Shown: piece after piece, positions 37,218-45,939 of the stretch
Numbering within the stretch: position 1 is the stretch's first letter
How the letters are laid out: each line of letters begins with the position of its first letter
From: Dysgonomonas sp. 216
GTDB lineage: Bacteria > Bacteroidota > Bacteroidia > Bacteroidales > Dysgonomonadaceae
DNA length: 64,000 nucleotides
Reading direction: 5' to 3'
NCBI RefSeq assembly: GCF_010501065.1
Contig: NZ_QVMM01000010.1
Location: 67,211-131,210 of the forward strand
Position numbers and translations under genes: made by a program
Notes under the pieces: model-generated
The model's database searches: none
The model's input: the letters and a program-made list of their open reading frames with translations, nothing else
What the model was told of the DNA's origin: nothing

Positions 37218-37694
37218 TTCATTTGCAAAATAATGTCACGATAATTGCGGAACACACTTTCGCGACTTGTTAATATCATTATAAACAAGAAAGTTAAAAG
37301 AGATCGATTTCGACAAGAGAAAAAACTTAATAGAGATATTAAGAAAATGCAATGCAGATAAAGAACAGAATAAACTTGTTTGTTTACGGGTCAAATGTAG
37401 GTATAAAACTTCACTAGTCAGCTATAAATGTGCATTAATCTTCATTTATTACAAGACATTACACATTTATGCTGTTATTTTCCTTATTGGCTAACAAAGT
37501 TACTTATAGCAAATTACCTTAACAATTATACTTGTATAACAAATCAAACAGGGTGTTTGTATTTATAAGCCCTACTACTCCGATTTACTTATTTGAGGTT
37601 TTGGGGAGGCGTTGAATTTTTAAAGGGTGTGTCAAGTTTACATTTGACACACCCTTTTGTCACATTAAGTTAAGCTATATGCAAGCTTTACTAT
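37218..37694. other. 477-bp intergenic region without a gene
   Basis: No convincing coding frame or RNA fold is seen. It contains a TACATTTG -7-like element on the minus strand (37392-37399), upstream of the nitronate monooxygenase gene. A strong bidirectional terminator lies at its right end. Confidence 0.6.
37622..37658. terminator. Terminator of the DUF5107/MFS operon
   Basis: AAAGGGTGTGTCAA pairs with TTTGACACACCCTTTT around a short loop, a stem of about 14 bp with T on both ends. It lies 37 bp after the DUF5107 gene stop and can act on both strands. Confidence 0.88.
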
Positions 37695-40600
37695 CTACTT
37701 TTGATTATCAACATCGTTCAGAATATACTTAATATCGAGATTATTAATATCCAAGCTCAATGCTTTCTGTAAGTATTCTTTTGCTTTACTAACATTTCCG
37801 AGCCCAAGATGTCCTAATCCCATTACATAATAGCAATGTATTTGGTTACGTATATTTAAATCATCTTCCCAGATTGCAAGATCAGGAAGCGATACAGCAA
37901 AGTAATCGATACGACAATTATCAAATAAATGCTTCTCTCCATGGTCTACTAATTTATTGAAGCGGCTATGTGCTTTATCGGCATTACCTAATGCAGCCCA
38001 AGCTAAACCCTGATAGAAAATTTTATCCGGTTGTTGATCGTTATAAAAGAAAGCCTGCTGAGGTTCGGAAGCTCCTACCGTCGCTTTTTGCAGATAGAAT
38101 GTAGCTTTTTCACTATCCCCTACCCCTCTGTAAGCTATACCTTTATAATAATCGATATCATTCTCTTCTGCATTTGCCAGCTTACCTTCTCCCAGATTAT
38201 GAGGATAAAAGTCTATTTCGTGAAGAAGAATCAGAGCCTCATCATACCTTTCATTAGCTATTGCTTGCTTAGCTAACTCTACACGACAAACTGTGTACTG
38301 TTTAGTTATTTTACCTTCGCCGCCTTCCCATGGATGGAATTTGCGTGATGCAATCAACTTTTTAGCCTCTTCAAATTTACCAAACTGATTATATAGCGTA
38401 ATACGTTCTATACAAAGGTCATCGCGCTCTTCTACCAGATTGGGGTACTTTTCCATTAAAGCCAAACGTTCAGCTTGCGAAACACCCATCTTTTTATACA
38501 ACTGATCTAATTCCATGAATAGACGAGAGTCGGTTATATCAAGGCTGAATGCTTTTTCCAATAATTGGCGAGCCTCTTGTTTTTTATCAAATTTGTTATA
38601 GTAAGCCAATGCCAGATTCCGAAGCACAGTTGAAAACTTGTCGTTTAGACGCATCGATTTTTCCCAACAAGTTCTAGCCTCATCGTATTGACGGAAAGCA
38701 TACCAAAAGTTACCCAAATAGTACGGAGCTAAAGAATCGGAAGGGTTAACCATCATTGCATCCTGCAAAATATTAACCTCTTCGATTCGATTAGGAAAAC
38801 ATCTGTCCGGATTCATCTTCGATGCTTGCTCATAGTATTCTTTTGCCTTAGCCGCATTACCTGCCTGTGAAGCAAAATAACCTAACGCATAATATACCAT
38901 CGGATAAACATCATTTTCATCGGCAATGCTGTACGATAATAACTGACTTGCTTCTTCAAATAATCCGGCACCTGCAAAATCAAGAGCATATTCGATGTAA
39001 GGATGTGTTGCTCCACGCATCAAAGTTTTTAGATTATCCAAATCATTAGAATCATTTGTTAACAAATACTTTTCGAAGCGACACCCCATATTAAACTTGT
39101 CAATTTTCAAAGAATCCTCAATCAAAGCCAATGCTTCATCTTTTTTGCCTAACTTTCTTAAAATCGACGTTTTCAACTGACGAGCTTTATGATTGTGCCA
39201 GTTTCTGATTAAACTCCGATCGACCCGATCTAATGCATCCTCCCACAATTCTCTGCTCGCATCAATACGGGCTAAAGCATAGTAAGCCGAATCTTGCCAT
39301 GCAGCATTCCATGTCGCTTTAAAAAACGCTTCGTAAGCCTCATCTTTCTTACCTTGCATATCCAAGCACCAACCCAAGTTGTAGTGAGGTTCGCCATCAT
39401 ACGGATTAGGACTTCGTTCTATTTGTGTTTCTATTGCCTTGCGTAAAAACGGTTCCGCTTTAGCAAATTGTCCTCTGCGCATCAAAAGCAATCCCATTGC
39501 ATTATTGCATCGAATATCTCCCGGTTCACGACTTAAAGCTTCCATATAATAATCTATCGGGTTATATGTAGCATGCCGGTATTGCTCTAGATGAAGCCCT
39601 GTCAAAAACAATTGCTCTATCGATGCAATTTCTTTGGGGTCTTTCGCTGCTTTTGCCGGATCGGGTGTAGGTTTAATTTCCGGTTTATCTGCCTGATATT
39701 TCAATAATTCTTTTCCATCCGATGTATATAACTCAAAAATCACATCTTCGGGCAGAATATCTCCAATTGTTGTTTCTTTAATATAGTATTCCGATGGTGA
39801 CGTATTTGTATAATCATCCAAATAAATCTTCCCTTCCGTATTCTTCAAAATAATGCGAAGATCCTTAAACTCGGATGTAGTATAAAGGATAATCTTTGCT
39901 TTATCGCCTTTTATATCAATATTAACAATAGCATCTTTGTTAGCATTCTTTACATAACCAACTTCGGCGTAAGGCATAAAGTATTGTACCCACGATTTTT
40001 CTTCGTTAGGCTGCAACCATGTAAAATCCGGTTGATTATCGGTGTAAACACCTGTCATCAACTCAATATATGGTCCGTCTTCGTCTGTCAAGTTTCTATC
40101 CCAAGCCTGTCCGAAATCGCCGTTACCCCAAGTCCATTGCTTTTTACCGGGCGATACATTATGGTTTGCAACATGCAATAGTCCTCCCTTTACATCTTCT
40201 TCATAACCACCAACAAAGTCGAACTTTGATTGGATAGCCATATAAGATGTAGGAACTGGAATATTCTTATATTTCGATATATCTACTCCGGCAGAATAAT
40301 CTTGTTTGTAATATTCGCCTGTAGCTATCGGAAAATTAGAAACAGCACGTTTACCATGGTCGAATACGGCATGTACATCGGGCGGGAATACCGAATGATA
40401 TCCATCGTTTACAACTACAGCAGGATTTGCCCACCAAAGAAATGTTTGCGGAAACGCTGTACGGTTATAAACCTTTACATTGATTTCGATATAAGCTTTT
40501 CCCGGATAAAGAGTAAAGCCCTGCATTCCTTTTGTGCGAAACATACGCTCTACCTCGTTACACCATATAGTAACACTTCCGTCTGTATTGTTTTCAATTG

Positions 40601-41045
40601 CATAATCGGTTGGAAGAAATGTACTTGGACGATGATGTTGAGGCCAATTAAACTCGATACCACCCGAAATCCAAGGACCGGTAAGCCCAACCAAGGCTGG
40701 TTTTATAACCTGATTATAATAAACAAAATGACGCTGTTTTACCTTATCGTAAGCCATATGAATACGTCCTCCGAGCTCAGGCAATATCATAACCTTAATG
40801 TACTCGTTTTCGATAAACAAAGCTCTATATTGCTTATCTATCTTTTCGTCCGACACCTTTTCGACAACAGGATAGGGATAAACAACACCCGAACTGCCTT
40901 GATAAACACGTTTTTCTAAAAATATCGGATTCTTCTCTTCCTCTCCGATTTCGTATGTAGGCAGCATAATGTCTTCTTCCCATGCTTTAACTACACCCTT
41001 TTCATTAACGGTAGATTGAACTAGATAAGCGGTTATCTTTTCCAT
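37695..41045 (-). CDS. DUF5107 domain protein with TPR repeats
   Basis: This 1116-residue protein has no signal peptide. The N-terminal half (about 20-330) is a DUF5107 domain with an aldose-mutarotase-like beta-sandwich feel (YRALFIENEYIKVMILPELGGRIH; GLTGPWISGGIEFNWPQHHRP). From about 470 to the end it has a long array of tetratricopeptide-type helices (NNAMGLLLMRRGQFAKAEPFL; LAPYYLGNFWYAFRQYDEA). Similar proteins are found with sugar transporters in Bacteroidetes and are believed to act in carbohydrate metabolism. The biochemical activity is unknown. It follows the MFS gene by 176 bp on the same strand and is probably co-transcribed. Confidence 0.85.
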   Translation of the reverse strand: MEKITAYLVQSTVNEKGVVKAWEEDIMLPTYEIGEEEKNPIFLEKRVYQGSSGVVYPYPVVEKVSDEKIDKQYRALFIENEYIKVMILPELGGRIHMAYDKVKQRHFVYYNQVIKPALVGLTGPWISGGIEFNWPQHHRPSTFLPTDYAIENNTDGSVTIWCNEVERMFRTKGMQGFTLYPGKAYIEINVKVYNRTAFPQTFLWWANPAVVVNDGYHSVFPPDVHAVFDHGKRAVSNFPIATGEYYKQDYSAGVDISKYKNIPVPTSYMAIQSKFDFVGGYEEDVKGGLLHVANHNVSPGKKQWTWGNGDFGQAWDRNLTDEDGPYIELMTGVYTDNQPDFTWLQPNEEKSWVQYFMPYAEVGYVKNANKDAIVNIDIKGDKAKIILYTTSEFKDLRIILKNTEGKIYLDDYTNTSPSEYYIKETTIGDILPEDVIFELYTSDGKELLKYQADKPEIKPTPDPAKAAKDPKEIASIEQLFLTGLHLEQYRHATYNPIDYYMEALSREPGDIRCNNAMGLLLMRRGQFAKAEPFLRKAIETQIERSPNPYDGEPHYNLGWCLDMQGKKDEAYEAFFKATWNAAWQDSAYYALARIDASRELWEDALDRVDRSLIRNWHNHKARQLKTSILRKLGKKDEALALIEDSLKIDKFNMGCRFEKYLLTNDSNDLDNLKTLMRGATHPYIEYALDFAGAGLFEEASQLLSYSIADENDVYPMVYYALGYFASQAGNAAKAKEYYEQASKMNPDRCFPNRIEEVNILQDAMMVNPSDSLAPYYLGNFWYAFRQYDEARTCWEKSMRLNDKFSTVLRNLALAYYNKFDKKQEARQLLEKAFSLDITDSRLFMELDQLYKKMGVSQAERLALMEKYPNLVEERDDLCIERITLYNQFGKFEEAKKLIASRKFHPWEGGEGKITKQYTVCRVELAKQAIANERYDEALILLHEIDFYPHNLGEGKLANAEENDIDYYKGIAYRGVGDSEKATFYLQKATVGASEPQQAFFYNDQQPDKIFYQGLAWAALGNADKAHSRFNKLVDHGEKHLFDNCRIDYFAVSLPDLAIWEDDLNIRNQIHCYYVMGLGHLGLGNVSKAKEYLQKALSLDINNLDIKYILNDVDNQK

Positions 41046-41221
41046 TACATGAAACTTTTTAATAAATAATCTTTTTAATTGTATTATACTCTTGTTTATA
41101 TCTAGATATTCTTTTGCCTTTTACAGAGAACAAGCTTCCTGAAATTCTTCAATAAAATGGTCTTTTACATTACCATATATTCAGTTTGTGTATAATTGAC
41201 TGATTGTTTTCAGGAATATGT

Positions 41222-42595
41222 TCATTTTGTAAGTTCTTTTTCTATTTCTTCCAACGACTTACCTTTAGTTTCGGGTAATTGCGAACGTATAAATAGAAAA
41301 CCTGCTACACAAATACCTCCGTATATCCAGAAAGTACCTGAAGCCCCCAAAGATTCGTTCAACAGAGGGAAAGTATAGGTAAGCAAGAAACTCGCTACCC
41401 ATAAAAAGAATGTTGATACGGCCATAGCTGCGCCACGTATTCTGTTCGGAAATATTTCAGATAAAACTACCCATACTATTGGAGCCAATGACATAGCATA
41501 ACACGCTATAGCCAACACTACCAGAAGTAACATAGGCAACCCTGTTATCTCGAAATAGTAGAAAGTACCTAATGTTATATAGATTAGTGCCAGTCCTGCC
41601 GATCCGACAAACATCAAAGCACGACGCCCCCAGCGGTCTACTGTATAAATAGCAACGAAAGTAAATATGAGATTGGTTACTCCGGTAACAACAATATTCA
41701 TTAATACATCAGACACGGTATAGCCTGCTGCTGAAAATATTTCGTGGGCATAATTGAATATTACATTTATCCCGCACCATTGCTGAAAAACAGCCAATAC
41801 AATTCCTATAATCAACACCCGACGAACATTCGGTCGAAACAAGGCTTTCCAATCTGTTTTTTCTTCATTATTAGAAGATATTAGAATTTCGTTCAATTCT
41901 TTATCTGCATATTTATCCCCTCCTATCTTAGCAAAAACTTTTCGGGCGGCATCTTTTTTCTGGTTTGCGACTAACCAACGTGGACTTTCCGGTATAATAA
42001 AAGCCAATATAAAAAACAGTATAGCAGGAACAAGTTCAGCCCAAAACATCCATCTCCATGCCCATTCCACCCCATCGGCAGATAGAGAACTTTTATCCGG
42101 CATAAAATAATCTCCTATTTGCCAGTTAACTATCTGAGCTGCTAAAATACCTATAACAATAGTTAACTGATTTAATGAGACAAAACGCCCACGAACCGAA
42201 GCAGGCGAAACTTCTGCTATATATATAGGCGATATATTAGAGGCAACTCCAATACCAAAACCACCAAGTATACGATAAACTATAAACCATGTAAAATTAT
42301 CAACAGCACCGGTACCATAAGCCGAAACCGAAAACAAAACGGCAGCAAGAATAAGCATTTTCTTTCTTCCATACTTGTCGCTCCAAAGGCCTGCCAACAA
42401 GGCGCCAACCAAGCATCCAACCAAAGCACTACTCATAGCCCAGCCACGCATTGCAGCCGATCCGTCAAGCCCGAAAAATGGTTCGTAAAATATTTTGGCT
42501 CCTCCAATTACTACCCAGTCGTATCCGAAAAGAAGACCGCCCATCGCCGAGACAAATGTGATGAGCAACAGATAAGATTTTTTATGTTCGTTCAT
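41222..42595 (-). CDS. Sugar porter family MFS transporter
   Basis: This 457-residue, 12-helix transporter has the sugar-porter signatures: GGLLFGYDWVVIGGA in helix 1, SDKYGRKKML after helix 2, YIAEVSPASVRGR before helix 5, PESPRWL at the end of helix 6, DRWGRR between helices 8 and 9, and PETKG near the C-terminus. It resembles XylE-type proton symporters for monosaccharides. The substrate is unknown. A divergent AraC gene sits 127 bp away and should control it. Confidence 0.94.
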   Translation of the reverse strand: MNEHKKSYLLLITFVSAMGGLLFGYDWVVIGGAKIFYEPFFGLDGSAAMRGWAMSSALVGCLVGALLAGLWSDKYGRKKMLILAAVLFSVSAYGTGAVDNFTWFIVYRILGGFGIGVASNISPIYIAEVSPASVRGRFVSLNQLTIVIGILAAQIVNWQIGDYFMPDKSSLSADGVEWAWRWMFWAELVPAILFFILAFIIPESPRWLVANQKKDAARKVFAKIGGDKYADKELNEILISSNNEEKTDWKALFRPNVRRVLIIGIVLAVFQQWCGINVIFNYAHEIFSAAGYTVSDVLMNIVVTGVTNLIFTFVAIYTVDRWGRRALMFVGSAGLALIYITLGTFYYFEITGLPMLLLVVLAIACYAMSLAPIVWVVLSEIFPNRIRGAAMAVSTFFLWVASFLLTYTFPLLNESLGASGTFWIYGGICVAGFLFIRSQLPETKGKSLEEIEKELTK

Positions 42596-42625
42596 GATTT
42601 ATTGATTAAGTTTAGATTTATAAAA

Positions 42626-42633
42626 CAAAAGTA
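42626..42633 (-). promoter_or_regulatory. Probable -7 element of the MFS/DUF5107 operon
   Basis: On the minus strand TACTTTTG fits TAnnTTTG. It lies 31 bp before the MFS start codon, just downstream of the direct repeats at 42655-42683. Confidence 0.5.
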
Positions 42634-42654
42634 GAATTTCGGTAAGATATAAAA

Positions 42655-42683
42655 ATGTAAAATACCTTGCAAAACATGTAAAA
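42655..42683. promoter_or_regulatory. Candidate AraC-type operator (direct repeat)
   Basis: ATGTAAAA occurs at 42655-42662 and again at 42676-42683 in the same orientation, 21 bp apart, or two helical turns. This is the usual arrangement of AraC-family half-sites. They lie immediately upstream of the MFS promoter, as expected for an activator. Confidence 0.5.
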
Positions 42684-42722
42684 AACAACTAATTTCACAC
42701 AAAATCGACATATCAGTTCAAT

Positions 42723-43622
42723 ATGGAAAATATTATACCGGATGGCTTTAAGGGTGAAAGAGCTATTGTTACTCCTTACAATATAAGGACATATCAGAAA
42801 GAGAATTATATTACCAAACAAATGTATATTACACATATTGGCTATTATCCCGATGCTAAATTTCACTTACGAAAACGAGATAAAGGAGCTAAGGAGAATA
42901 TTTTTATTTATTGTGAGAAAGGGTCTGGTTGGATAGAGTATAACAACGAACGGTTCCAGTTGAAAGAAAATAGCTTTTTCGTTATTCCTGCAAATGAACC
43001 TCATACCTACGGAGCAGATAAAAGAAACCCTTGGAGTATATATTGGTTACATTTTCAAGGAGATAATGTCGAAATGTTTAAGTCGATCATGGGTAAACTT
43101 ATCCATATAGAACATTCGGAAAGAAGTAGAATACAAGATCGCATACAATTATTCAACGAAATATACCAAAACCTAAGTATGGGCTACAGCCCTGAGAATC
43201 TTGAATACACAAGCTTTTGCCTAATGCATTTTCTAGCTTCTTTAAAATATATATACCAATACCGTGAGATAAAGAAACTGAAAGAAGATGACATTATTCA
43301 AAAAAGCATCTTATTTATGAAAGATAATCTGGAAAATAAAATCTTGGTCGAAGACATTGCTAATACTATAGGGTATTCACCTTCGCACTTTAATACATTA
43401 TTTGTACAAAGAACCTCATTTTCTCCTATCGAATATTATAATCAGTTAAAGATACAAAGAGCCTGTACTTATTTACAGTTTTCGGAATTAAAAATAAAGG
43501 AAATAGCTTTCAGATTAAATTATTACGACCCATTTCACTTTTCAAAAGCCTTTCATAAAGAAATGGGTATTACTCCTAAAAATTACAGGGAGAAATATCA
43601 GGATAAAGCTTTTGAGGTATAA
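42723..43622 (+). CDS. AraC-family transcriptional regulator
   Basis: This 299-residue protein has an AraC-type cupin sugar-binding domain (about 25-135, FIYCEKGSGWIEYNNERFQLK; FFVIPANEPHTYGADKRNPW). Two helix-turn-helix motifs lie at about 195-290 (ILVEDIANTIGYSPSHFNTLF and IKEIAFRLNYYDPFHFSKAF), ending in GITPKNYREK. It is divergent from the MFS/DUF5107 operon and very likely activates it in response to the transported sugar. It is separated from the convergent receptor gene by a bidirectional terminator. Confidence 0.94.
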   Translation: MENIIPDGFKGERAIVTPYNIRTYQKENYITKQMYITHIGYYPDAKFHLRKRDKGAKENIFIYCEKGSGWIEYNNERFQLKENSFFVIPANEPHTYGADKRNPWSIYWLHFQGDNVEMFKSIMGKLIHIEHSERSRIQDRIQLFNEIYQNLSMGYSPENLEYTSFCLMHFLASLKYIYQYREIKKLKEDDIIQKSILFMKDNLENKILVEDIANTIGYSPSHFNTLFVQRTSFSPIEYYNQLKIQRACTYLQFSELKIKEIAFRLNYYDPFHFSKAFHKEMGITPKNYREKYQDKAFEV

Positions 43623-43662
43623 AAAAACCTCCTGTAAATAATGACTTTACAGAAGGTTTTTA
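43622..43662. terminator. Bidirectional terminator between the AraC and TonB-dependent receptor genes
   Basis: AAAAACCT-C-CTGTAAA pairs with TTTACAG-A-AGGTTTTT, with one mismatch and A/T runs at both ends. It serves two convergent genes. Confidence 0.85.
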
Positions 43663-43689
43663 ACAATTATTTATCAAACTGTTCTAAAA

Positions 43690-45921
43690 TCAGAATCTAT
43701 ATTTCATTCCGAATTCCACAGTAAATGGACGGATGTATGTACCAGACAATATAGCCCCTTCCATTTTTTCGGCTTCTTCGCTAGTATATAAGTCAGCTCC
43801 CGAAATAGTTCCTTGCGCTCCCCGCTGATTCAACAGATTTACAACTGTAGCACTAAATTCCAGATTCTTACCCAATGAGTAATTTGCTCCTGCGAAGGTT
43901 TCCCATCTACCCTTAAAATAGAGCGAATTTGTAAGGTTAGCATATTCTTTACTAAAATAACGTGCACTAGCCCATATTCTTAAATCTTTCCATTGATAAC
44001 TTGGATCTATTTCGATCAAAACTTTCGATACTCCGGTTACAGTATTATCGTTAAAATTATAATCGACAGGAGTTTCTCCTTCAAAGTTTACTGTTCCCGA
44101 ATAATTCTTGTATTTAGGCGCCTGTAATGTTAGTAAAAGATGCAGATTGAAGTTTTTGAAAGGAGTAGCAACAACATCAGTAGTCCATCCTATTGTTTCT
44201 ATATCGTACGACACTGTAGGGCGGGAAACAGTGCCTTGCGAGCTGGTAAAATTAACAGTAGAACGATACTCGTCACGTTTGATGTAGGTTGCTTTAGATA
44301 CTACACTAAAAAGAGGATGGTTATAGAAAACACCAATACCTGCTCCGGGTATTTTTGATTTTTTCAGGTTAGGCTCATTACCAGCCGAATAATTCTCCAA
44401 ATGTCCTGCCTGCTCATTGTAAGTAGCTTCACCCAGCAACCCGAAGTTCTTGGTCATTTTATATACGCCGCTTACCATAAAAGCTTTGTTGAACCAATCC
44501 TTATTAATTTTGGTTTTCTTGTTCGACAAATAAGGTATTCCTTCCAATATGTCATTTTTATTGATATAATCTCCCCGCAAGCTTTGATATTCAAATCGGG
44601 CTCCCAGATTCAGAGTCAACACATCTGCAATATCCCATTTATCTGTAAGGAATATTGCCGTCTTGTTTTCAGTTCCGTTGTGGTACTCATTCAGATAAGT
44701 ACCATTTTCCAAATCATAAGGAACAACCTGAGGATTAGCTTCTACTGTTTGGTTATATATAACTCCTTCTGTCGTAAATTTGTCAATATTGTATAACCAT
44801 TGATTCAATCCGATTTTCCATTCATGCTTCCCAGATTTTTTACCTACTTCAAATAAGCTGGTAAGAGAAGTAATAGGAGTTTTCTTTGAAGCCAACGCCA
44901 TTACACCTTGAAGATATGCTGTCCTTTCGTTACCATTGGCATCTATAAATGTTTGTTCCGTTTTTGTAATACCTGTCATAATGGGCAAATACATTCCCGA
45001 CTTAGCCGTATGATACCTCACAATATAATTGAGTTTCAATCCGTTATCGAGTGTATTTTTCCCAATCAAATCGAAAGTATGACTTTCCGAACCATAATCA
45101 TCTATTGCGTCACGTTCAACAATCGCTCCTGTTTTAGCATCTCTTACATTAAACTTCTGACCTGCCAAATAACTATCGCTCCCTATCTTAAATCCGTCGA
45201 TTTCGGATACCGACCCATCAAGATGGTATTTGTAAGGTGCATATTGTTGCATAGTCATCGACTTAGAATTTGCATACTTATAGAATGCTGAAATAGAACC
45301 CGATCCGCCTAAGAACTTATAATCTTGAGTAAGAGCGGCTTTATACAACTGGGTTTGGTCATTATAATAACGATCAATATTATTTTTATTTACTTTATAA
45401 GTTCCCGGATCATAATTAACAAATGCTCCCAGCGAAAACTTTAATCCTCTTTTTGTTAGAGGACCGCTAATATTTGCTGTACCATTCAGTAACCCGAAAT
45501 GATTTGAATTGATCCCCACATTTCCGCTAAACTTATCGGTTCCCATATTATTGTATGTGCCTACCGAAAAACCTACATCGCCTATATTTATAGCCGTTTG
45601 ACCCAAGTCCAACAGTTTGACCCCATTTGTCATTGCATCCATACGCCACGATTTATATGGCATTTCGGGCCAGAAGAAATAAACCACAGGCAGATCGTTT
45701 TCCAATACAGTTGTTCCTCCTACACTGGCAGGAAGCCCGATATTTACATTACGTGGGCCTGCATTTGCCGAAGCCGCATTCAGCATCACATTACGGTCGC
45801 CTCCCTGTTCGTTTCCTGCAACGCGGGTAGTGTCAGCTTTTGCCTTATCCTGTGCATTCACATTCAGACCCAAAACTGTAAATGCAGTTAATAATCCTAT
45901 ATTTATTAAATACTTTTTCAT
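43690..45921 (-). CDS. TonB-dependent receptor-like outer membrane protein
   Basis: This 743-residue protein has a signal peptide (about 1-23, ending NVNAQ), a short plug-like region (about 45-150) and a beta-barrel with alternating aromatic strands. It ends in VEFGMKYRF, with a C-terminal Phe as in barrel proteins. It lacks the N-terminal carboxypeptidase-like domain of SusC-type receptors, so it is the simpler TonB-dependent receptor type. It is encoded 18 bp after a GH3 enzyme gene, and no SusD partner is present. It probably imports the sugar or glycoside on which that enzyme acts. Confidence 0.82.
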   Translation of the reverse strand: MKKYLINIGLLTAFTVLGLNVNAQDKAKADTTRVAGNEQGGDRNVMLNAASANAGPRNVNIGLPASVGGTTVLENDLPVVYFFWPEMPYKSWRMDAMTNGVKLLDLGQTAINIGDVGFSVGTYNNMGTDKFSGNVGINSNHFGLLNGTANISGPLTKRGLKFSLGAFVNYDPGTYKVNKNNIDRYYNDQTQLYKAALTQDYKFLGGSGSISAFYKYANSKSMTMQQYAPYKYHLDGSVSEIDGFKIGSDSYLAGQKFNVRDAKTGAIVERDAIDDYGSESHTFDLIGKNTLDNGLKLNYIVRYHTAKSGMYLPIMTGITKTEQTFIDANGNERTAYLQGVMALASKKTPITSLTSLFEVGKKSGKHEWKIGLNQWLYNIDKFTTEGVIYNQTVEANPQVVPYDLENGTYLNEYHNGTENKTAIFLTDKWDIADVLTLNLGARFEYQSLRGDYINKNDILEGIPYLSNKKTKINKDWFNKAFMVSGVYKMTKNFGLLGEATYNEQAGHLENYSAGNEPNLKKSKIPGAGIGVFYNHPLFSVVSKATYIKRDEYRSTVNFTSSQGTVSRPTVSYDIETIGWTTDVVATPFKNFNLHLLLTLQAPKYKNYSGTVNFEGETPVDYNFNDNTVTGVSKVLIEIDPSYQWKDLRIWASARYFSKEYANLTNSLYFKGRWETFAGANYSLGKNLEFSATVVNLLNQRGAQGTISGADLYTSEEAEKMEGAILSGTYIRPFTVEFGMKYRF

Positions 45922-45939
45922 GATGTAAAAAAATTAAGT

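Noticed and set aside
40230..40919. A 229-codon plus-strand open frame inside the DUF5107 gene, and similar long antisense frames in the GH3 and receptor genes
   Set aside because: They are antisense to clear genes with strong family matches. Their translations are Cys/Phe/Arg-rich and match nothing.
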